NCBI GenBank assembly: GCA_003214315.1 | Contig: QCLU01000007.1 | Span: 50,110 to 114,109, forward strand | Source of the DNA: Prochlorococcus sp. AG-418-D13 | Lineage (GTDB): Bacteria > Cyanobacteriota > Cyanobacteriia > PCC-6307 > Cyanobiaceae | Direction: 5' to 3' | Length of the DNA: 64,000 nt | Part shown: in pieces, positions 63,801 through 64,000 of the stretch | Layout: every line of letters begins with the position of its first letter | How positions within the stretch are numbered: the stretch's first letter is position 1 | Position numbers and translations under genes: made by a program | Notes under the pieces: generated by a model | Database searches by the model: none | The model's input: only the letters and a program-made list of their open reading frames with translations | What the model was told of the DNA's origin: nothing

Positions 63801-64000
63801 AGCAGGTTCGACCGTAACTCTATTTAATGGTTCTTCTTCATTAGGAACAGCTACTGCAAATAGTGAGGGAGCATTTTCGATCACACCTTCTTCTGCACTT
63901 TCTGACGGCAGTTATTCATTAACCGCAACAGCAACTGATGCTGCTGGTAATATTTCCTCTGCTTCCTCTGGTCTTTCAATAACTATTGATTCCACAGCCC
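48841..64000 (+). CDS. Giant modular RTX surface/secreted protein (C-terminus beyond window)
   Basis: One frame stays open from the ATG at 48841 to the right edge, at least 5,053 residues; the upstream in-frame codons include stops. In order it holds two 307-residue N-terminal modules (residues 8-620), RTX calcium-binding blocks with GGxGxDxI nonapeptides (about 621-1400 and 1970-2660), Ig-like modules with YSWQ or YQWQ cores, choice-of-anchor-U-like modules ending IVDPGMP, a Gly-Ser linker (about 3170-3195), eleven W-rich/DxDGDG repeats (about 3220-4780), a third anchor-U-like module and an Ig-like domain. There is no N-terminal signal peptide, as expected for type I secretion through a C-terminal signal. 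I noticed only one cysteine (2021). RTX regions are more G- and C-rich than neighbouring genes. An adhesin-like or S-layer-like role is inferred; a motility role is possible by analogy with giant Synechococcus proteins. Confidence 0.93.
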   Translation, partial: MSFGEISNLYVIGRHLFSSFFTENFRNTDVYKNYILNQTFSSEARSGLIDLSGFTPTSETYTVTDLTFKLSPLNTSDIDVELKYSGKITFKKDSSSDTHYSGFSTAYLDANENEVSSPLTASIQITDRRNGGNSVLTDLFTFNQISISGTGFFKTINDVINIGLGSDDVELRYDSLDIDYTSTSNEAIGIDFNALSTDNYTVTKTINGSLVGTSNVDGIDDGDASFSISGTAAEGNSLSISQDAVDPDGTGTLSYSWQISSENSTWSEVGTSSTYSVTNSDQGKKIRAVVSYTDNEGFSEQVSTNTKDIFKGNSNLHLIGRSLFSSFFTENFKNTDVYKNYILNQNFSSEARSGLIDLSGFTPTTETYTVTDLTFKLSPQNTSDIDVELKYSGNITFKKDSSSDTHYSGFSTAYLDANENEISSPLTASIQITDRRNGGDSVLTDLFTFNQINISGTGFFKTLNDVINIGLGSDDVELRYDSLDIDYTSTSNEAIGIDFNALSTDNYTVTKTINGALVETSNIDGIDDGNSSFSISGTAAEGNTLSISQDAADPDGTGTLSYSWQVSQDLINWDQVGTSSSYSITKSDENKYIRAVLSYLDNEGFSEEVSTENQFIKVSLIGDDEDNLITGTSGSDIISGLGGDDILIGGEGNDTISGGSGTNTIYGGAGDDTITSNGEGDIVDAGDGNNTIIIGSDAHGGEFTSGDGNDSYVIEEGATGGFTITSGTGNDEYIINKFDGNDRWDRGYVLITSDPGTNGNKILDLKDGASLGHPNVGGTIFQSGSGDDVITTRINSSTIGSFRTNDGNDILNLSGYRVDSNVYTGRGNDTIKLNYDGATYDNGWERIYAGAGDDTIEVTGDNTARLFIYGDDGDDVIDISAGKLHSYDGMDFQVRGGSGDDRLIGNDDNNIFEGGSGDDSIYGGNGNNTLKGDEGNDSIESGSGNDTLYGGNNDDILNAGGGNDVIYGGQDFDTAVFSGSSNDYRVARATDLTFGDAYYIQDKRDGSPDGLDTLYDTEQLRFSDGDIEIDTYFSGKEGEGAGDDILLGTENDDVIDGYGGDDTITGLGGDDILIGGEGNDTISGGSGTNTIYGGAGDDTITSNGEGDIVDAGDGNNTIIIGSDAHGGEFTSGDGNDSYVIEEGATGGFTITSGTGNDEYIINKFDGNDRWDRGYVLITSDPGTNGNKILDLKDGASLGHPNVGGTIFQSGSGDDVITTRINSSTIGSFRTNDGNDILNLSGYRVDSNVYTGRGNDTIKLNYDGATYDNGWERIYAGAGDDTIEVTGDNTARLFIYGDDGDDVIDISAGKLHSYDGMDFQVRGGSGDDRLIGNDDNNIFEGGSGDDSIYGGNGNNTLKGDEGNDSIESGSGNDTLYGGNNDDILNAGGGNDVIYGGTGIDTAIFSGNQNSYTISSAIENLYEVIYISGADGIDKLRGVEILRFDDEDLDLTSGGKNIRDTGQAKILNITGKNKVGSIISAGELIDDPDGVNEEPNIVYQWQRSTSGNSWLNINNANSSSYSLTDSDSEKNIRVKVSYTDGSNVRSSIYSESLKILKESSLLNGTFNDVATNNSISNLEKSQGVTLSGEDFGNDVTILINDTPRKATQNDGQWSYVLKESDWEQLTPKTNRFSILFSNQEGEIFVLSKSIFVESDINFNNISKSIDRSQPKGLSIAAQSFLDDEGRLLDYDQDGEADVYQPDVAILPWTTAEQFNLGSEADQTNVVAINVQSTYSLKGIEVFDADNSQYSIPLSDGTTYTVSVDSQYQTTYDPVAFNISGLEPGSTITADIYLPSSFNSANSYLRYNYLYNEFRPYLDTDGNPLFSFDTSDPNNKKVTLTLTDGDAQWDGDGIRNGIIVDPGMPVTLSTDSGEASFSISGNTVGGNTLSISQDVVDPDGTGTLSYSWQISSDNNSWSEVGTSATYAIADSDQGKKIRAVISYTDNEGNSEQITTVSRDIFFAVADNTTEGITASGGSGNDLLIGSRNNDTLSGSSGDDEIQGGDGDDTIEGDDGDDTLYGGACNDTIDGGAENDVIYGGDGDDVLKDNNGTIYGGAGNDTISTASTEYSAKHKTGGRNGGLKVYGGDGDDLIHGPSFAFVDAGSGDDIVQLGLGNGYRLTSFGLEGGDGYDLLYHSSYGNGTPNSSAGEFWDNRSFDWTLVNGFEEIRSGGDPWNETFTDNVGQAGTTLKITNGYGTYDFSAETDANINFEGRTGEWYSQVIFTGGSLADTVKSYGSNDTLDGGAGNDTLNAGAGDDTVTGGAGDDTIDGGEGTDIAIFSGNQADYSINSTAYAQYQIIDNRGIDGTDTVKNVITLRFADGDLDITPSGLDLSGTTAADVLTGNTGDDLIKGLGGNDTLSGSSGDDEIQGGDGDDTIEGDDGDDTLYGGAGNDTIDGGAENDVIYGGDGDDVLKDNNGTIYGGAGNDTISTASTEYSAKHKTGGRNGGLKVYGGDGDDLIHGPSFAFVDAGSGDDIVQLGLGNGYRLTSFGLEGGDGYDLLYHSSYGNGTPNSSAGEFWDNRSFDWTLVNGFEEIRSGGDPWNETFTDNVGQAGTTLKITNGYGTYDFSAETDANINFEGRTGEWYSQVIFTGGSLADTVKSYGSNDTLDGGAGNDTLNAGAGDDTVTGGAGDDTIDGGEGTDIAIFSGNQADYSISTSVSGLYETITISGTEGNDTLTNIETLRFDDGDVDVRPAGRTIKDSGQGIFAPISGDPIVGGTITAGAITDDPDGTNNNPNIFYQWQEASYSSNTWTDISGATSSTYSPHAGDSNKTLRVKATYSDGTGIRSSLYSDPLNIYSQPLPNVSFNQVAGDNTINNAEKVSGVTLSGQTELDDGREVTISFGGATRKATSSNGTWSYTLTDADWKNLVNGTNIFTATFSKEGEQILEKSQSVNIASDITLTQSSQSIDRTQSKGLSIAAQSFLDDEGKLLDYDQDGEADVYQPDIAILPWTTAEQFNLGSEAEQTNVAAIKVQSTYSLKGIEVFDANNSQYSIPLSDGTSYTVSVDSQYQTTYDPVAFNISGLEPGGTITADIYLPSSFDSANSYLRYNYLYNDFRPYVDTDGNPLFSFDVSDPNNKKVTLTLTDGDAQWDGDGTKNGRIVDPGMPVNDTNPENGTKNSNIVGYINGIEYTGAYHVMPNGTMMTGASHGAGTDQIIYSTVEESMTETDSGAGSGSGSGSGSGSGSDTGSGSGSGDDPFKNFWEMDYEQEEVPDISELVQVREGETGDVIYANNVDDPYEKKNYILKDNDTSNDLILITESWGGAAYLNNSWMGGNSEVFAVEELESGNFIIAIKEINNDEGSIGQEITWQTIETNSSGVLDWNTSTNTQRIGGTEILFNEDLNNDGSIGFDTSNLTLKTSDDVGEKIALDNFGSVYIVTSDNNYIPVLVEWSGSLIILDEEMTYNNGDKFKRELLYAGLDNKGTEDDTSDDRYSLAVKETHTNSWGGQSHTNEQWVIYEVKTDGSFDWSGTYGVEISDYETIFDQDIDGDGSTGVDLTNLEKIDTDTTGVELKRGSGSLYIVDGDTTLKIKDDYGNPGLENSGSWEGGSFSAVGYAAEKKEDGNYVLVIKFTESFNDDFFADDTNNNTGETEERQAMSAYEIHTINSSGILDWQYATFTTSISSYEPILGQDIDGDGSIGVDLDTLENITTDQINETLKVNSSGGLYISDGDSLISITDTAGGSPSLQTSFGSPGDDFYYTMTPMAVVKIDDYYRVVIKHTDTFNFDGEVDTNIDWEIYKISSSGVIDWSGHIWTESITTWEDEFNLDLNGDGDKSGQIELTPRTTDTTGATLASEGANGALYIIDGDTQIAINDSWLESSSNWGDGSHSSTAIAVSDKNNNGTADNTADDYYQVAVKMLNTWTDFNTGQKNTNEDWQIYSIYASGSDQGNNNWDKTVWTQSIQSYEETFGQDLDGDGVEGLNLSNLTTATGDTTGWVLKKDSKKSLYIADNNGDNIKTIKDEYGGTPNFDYSSSWGSGSRSSEAIAAEINSDNTFSIAIKHTNIFGEDSDIDWEILNVSNTGVISWDKSVWTQSIQSYEASFGQDLDGDSSIGLNLTNLTSVDTDTHSDVLKKNSHGDFYIVTEAGEYIAITESWGGAARFDFSDQWSGGSHTSKAVAVEDVTYTNISGESVDGYVIAIKNSGTYGSDEFTDWELRYTDDKGVIDWNNSIWTQSIKSKESLFGTNAEQADLDGDGAFGLDSSALDSVSTDTTGDLLKKDDANALYIINDKGTSDSSDDETIALVDQWGGTPTFDWSDSGGSGDYAYSHSSSAYAVESYDDNGIEKFLLAIKISDTFGGQTETFWETFVIKESSSGAGDWALDWSSGTWSKNIGKKESVFGQDIDGGGIYDAASITTTAVSTDTSTTDNTAVTLTKDSQGGLYITKGSTNILIVDSDDAAVAFDWVDSWAGETRTSTAYAAEGIDSDSDNTIDKYKLVVKHELKNNSSNSTSNQWQAIDISTAGVVDWSSEKFGDAKIFEADINQDLDGDGKIWSAASETLSSISSDTKGALAYLDSSNNLYIASGSGQTKQAVFDSSGGLISFNENYSSGDYSDVKEVIAVESATISSTDFYRVLIKNTTTFGSDTSINYETVNVNQSTMIVDWGTFSFYDDPKKLEAAFLLDINGDGTITTISSSSTSAIATDTTGAQLRQTSDGSLFIKDGDSTFQIKSPDGGYVDLNFEETFSGGSFKSEAIAVQKVGSDYKLVVKETSTFGSDSDISYLVYKLTSTGLIDWGDVTYRTAAELNESEFGQDITGDGNISNGSTSEASDTFADAVTTSNTDAQVVEKFSNTAQSDIYSISNSDSSSSDSKIEMFVKGVDGSAKAEYTMDVSIVQDANAAVLGKIAADTGTSSTSIKALTGVMDFNVTIPDSNNYGKIVSLSWVLPEDTVDPVYYKKDTATGEYFNFEFNETSGEGAKWDDSTKTLTVYVRDNGKNDSDTTLGKVRDPGSIGSSSDSTAPDAPTSLSTSSAANDTTPTISGTAEAGSTVTLFNGSSSLGTATANSEGAFSITPSSALSDGSYSLTATATDAAGNISSASSGLSITIDSTA
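48862..50690 (+). repeat. Two tandem 307-codon N-terminal modules of the giant protein
   Basis: The module starting at 48862 ([18 protein letters not shown]) is repeated from 49783 ([18 protein letters not shown]), an offset of exactly 921 bases. Each ends in an Ig-like part with LSYSWQ and [18 protein letters not shown] text. The copies differ at scattered sites, but 49306-49421 is identical to its partner 921 bases on, pointing to local gene conversion. Confidence 0.9.
50701..53200 (+). repeat. RTX calcium-binding block A with 986-bp internal duplication
   Basis: Nonapeptides such as [27 protein letters not shown] and GGNGNNTLK bind calcium and fold as parallel beta-rolls. The block contains two copies of a 986-base segment, 50758-51743 and 52036-53021 (offset 1278 bases). 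I found no difference between them on reading both through. Each is followed by a serralysin-like closing motif ([28 protein letters not shown]). Confidence 0.92.
53218..54426 (+). repeat. Ig-like plus choice-of-anchor-U-like module, copy 1
   Basis: Encodes [16 protein letters not shown] and [14 protein letters not shown] (Ig-like), then a beta domain with [12 protein letters not shown]. From 53821 an anchor-U-like module ([37 protein letters not shown]) follows. A diverged second copy lies at about 56944-58161; within the anchor-U part the offset is exactly 3735 bases, and upstream it is 3726 because of a three-codon indel. Confidence 0.85.
54450..54710 (+). repeat. Third copy of the LSYSWQ Ig-like module
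   Basis: The text [18 protein letters not shown], then [16 protein letters not shown] and [16 protein letters not shown], repeats the Ig-like end of the two N-terminal modules (49513-49755 and 50434-50680). It bridges the first anchor-U-like module and RTX block B. Confidence 0.85.
54740..56930 (+). repeat. RTX block B with 900-bp internal duplication
   Basis: A second set of RTX nonapeptides ([27 protein letters not shown]) contains two copies of a 900-base segment, 54795-55694 and 55899-56798 (offset 1104 bases). I found one difference: 54901 is T (TGT, Cys) where 56005 is G (GGT, Gly). Both copies are followed by the [14 protein letters not shown] closing motif, which then diverges. Confidence 0.92.
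56944..58161 (+). repeat. Ig-like plus choice-of-anchor-U-like module, copy 2
   Basis: Diverged partner of the 53218-54426 module: [43 protein letters not shown], then [20 protein letters not shown] and [17 protein letters not shown]. The anchor-U half is more alike than the Ig-like half. Confidence 0.85.
58348..58425 (+). repeat. Gly-Ser repeat linker
   Basis: About 26 codons of alternating Gly and Ser with one Ala and one Asp-Thr interruption (GSGSGSGS), encoded by a near-regular six-base repeat. It separates the RTX/anchor half from the W-rich repeat half. It follows a conserved-looking stretch ([21 protein letters not shown]). Confidence 0.9.
58500..63180 (+). repeat. Eleven tryptophan-rich / DxDGDG repeats
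   Basis: Units of about 130-145 codons with consensus elements SLYIxDGD, WGxGSxSSxAIAVE, GVIDW and then [13 protein letters not shown] count eleven copies of the acidic motif, near 58858, 59290, 59731, 60140, 60573, 60972, 61415, 61864, 62296, 62710 and 63100. They match the tryptophan-rich C-terminal domain (W_rich_C) known from cyanobacterial RTX proteins; DxDGDG resembles an EF-hand/dockerin calcium loop. Copy 8 (DIDGGG) and copy 11 (DITGDG) are altered. Confidence 0.85.
63241..63693 (+). repeat. Third choice-of-anchor-U-like module
   Basis: [49 protein letters not shown] and [16 protein letters not shown] followed by KVRDPGSIG have the shape of the choice-of-anchor-U family. The 63721-64000 stretch that follows is an Ig-like domain ([33 protein letters not shown]) cut by the window edge. 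Confidence 0.75.

Noticed and set aside
48841..64000. Possible frameshift or broken gene in the giant RTX region
   Set aside because: Following the frame that starts at 48841 line by line gave coherent domain text throughout with no stop, so the gene appears intact within the window.

Overview
The window looks like a chromosomal segment of a high-light-type Prochlorococcus. The DNA is very AT-rich, the genes are small and tightly packed, and no gene-free stretch exceeds about 300 bases. Its genes are typical of a chlorophyll b-containing picocyanobacterium: petG, cytM, chlI, petH without a phycobilisome-type domain, a lycopene beta-cyclase, sasA, a PgpH-like HD protein, and the small RNA Yfr1 between a guaB-like gene and trxA. 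The clade is my inference from composition and gene content; no rRNA or other marker gene is present.

Layout. 1-9928: a cut-off PLP decarboxylase, a UbiB-like kinase, a membrane HTH protein, malQ, prsA, two small unknowns, the clock output kinase sasA, tRNA-Glu(UUC), a START-like protein and petH. 10039-14261: zwf-opcA-cobB, closely packed. 14258-25902: a DUF212 membrane protein, GGPP synthase, folD, a membrane HD phosphohydrolase, leuA, a GH57 glucan enzyme, crtL and gyrA. 26082-34705: guaB-like gene, Yfr1, trxA, hisH, rsmD, petG (opposite strand), cytM, a SpoU methylase, chlI, ruvC, a 5-formyl-THF cyclo-ligase, sufE and homoserine dehydrogenase. 34727-42486: a peptide-type ABC binding protein and permease, a secreted hydrolase, an MFS transporter, DUF2834, a PfkB kinase, small membrane proteins and a pentapeptide protein. 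42570-46474: a cupin-like gene and an ATP-grasp / alpha-E / transglutaminase operon. 46603-48785: small lineage-specific genes and an outer-membrane barrel protein with tandem helical repeats.

The outstanding feature is the last 15 kb. From an ATG at 48841 one plus-strand frame stays open to the right edge (at least 5,053 codons) without a stop. It encodes a giant, modular, apparently type-I-secreted RTX protein. In order it has a 307-residue tandem N-terminal module, RTX calcium-binding blocks, Ig-like and choice-of-anchor-U-like modules, a Gly-Ser linker, eleven tryptophan-rich / DxDGDG repeats and a further Ig-like domain. Two internal segments of 986 bp and 900 bp are duplicated, with no difference seen in the first pair and one in the second, while other internal repeats are clearly diverged. 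The gene has therefore grown by repeated duplication at different times. The RTX part is visibly richer in G and C than the rest of the window. A large cell-surface or released adhesin-like protein is unexpected in a streamlined planktonic cell and is the best candidate here for something undescribed.

Much of the rest fits day/night carbon handling: MalQ and the GH57 enzyme act on glycogen, Zwf/OpcA feed the oxidative pentose phosphate pathway, PetH makes NADPH, and SasA carries clock output. Chlorophyll and carotenoid synthesis are represented by ChlI, tRNA-Glu, GGPP synthase and CrtL.
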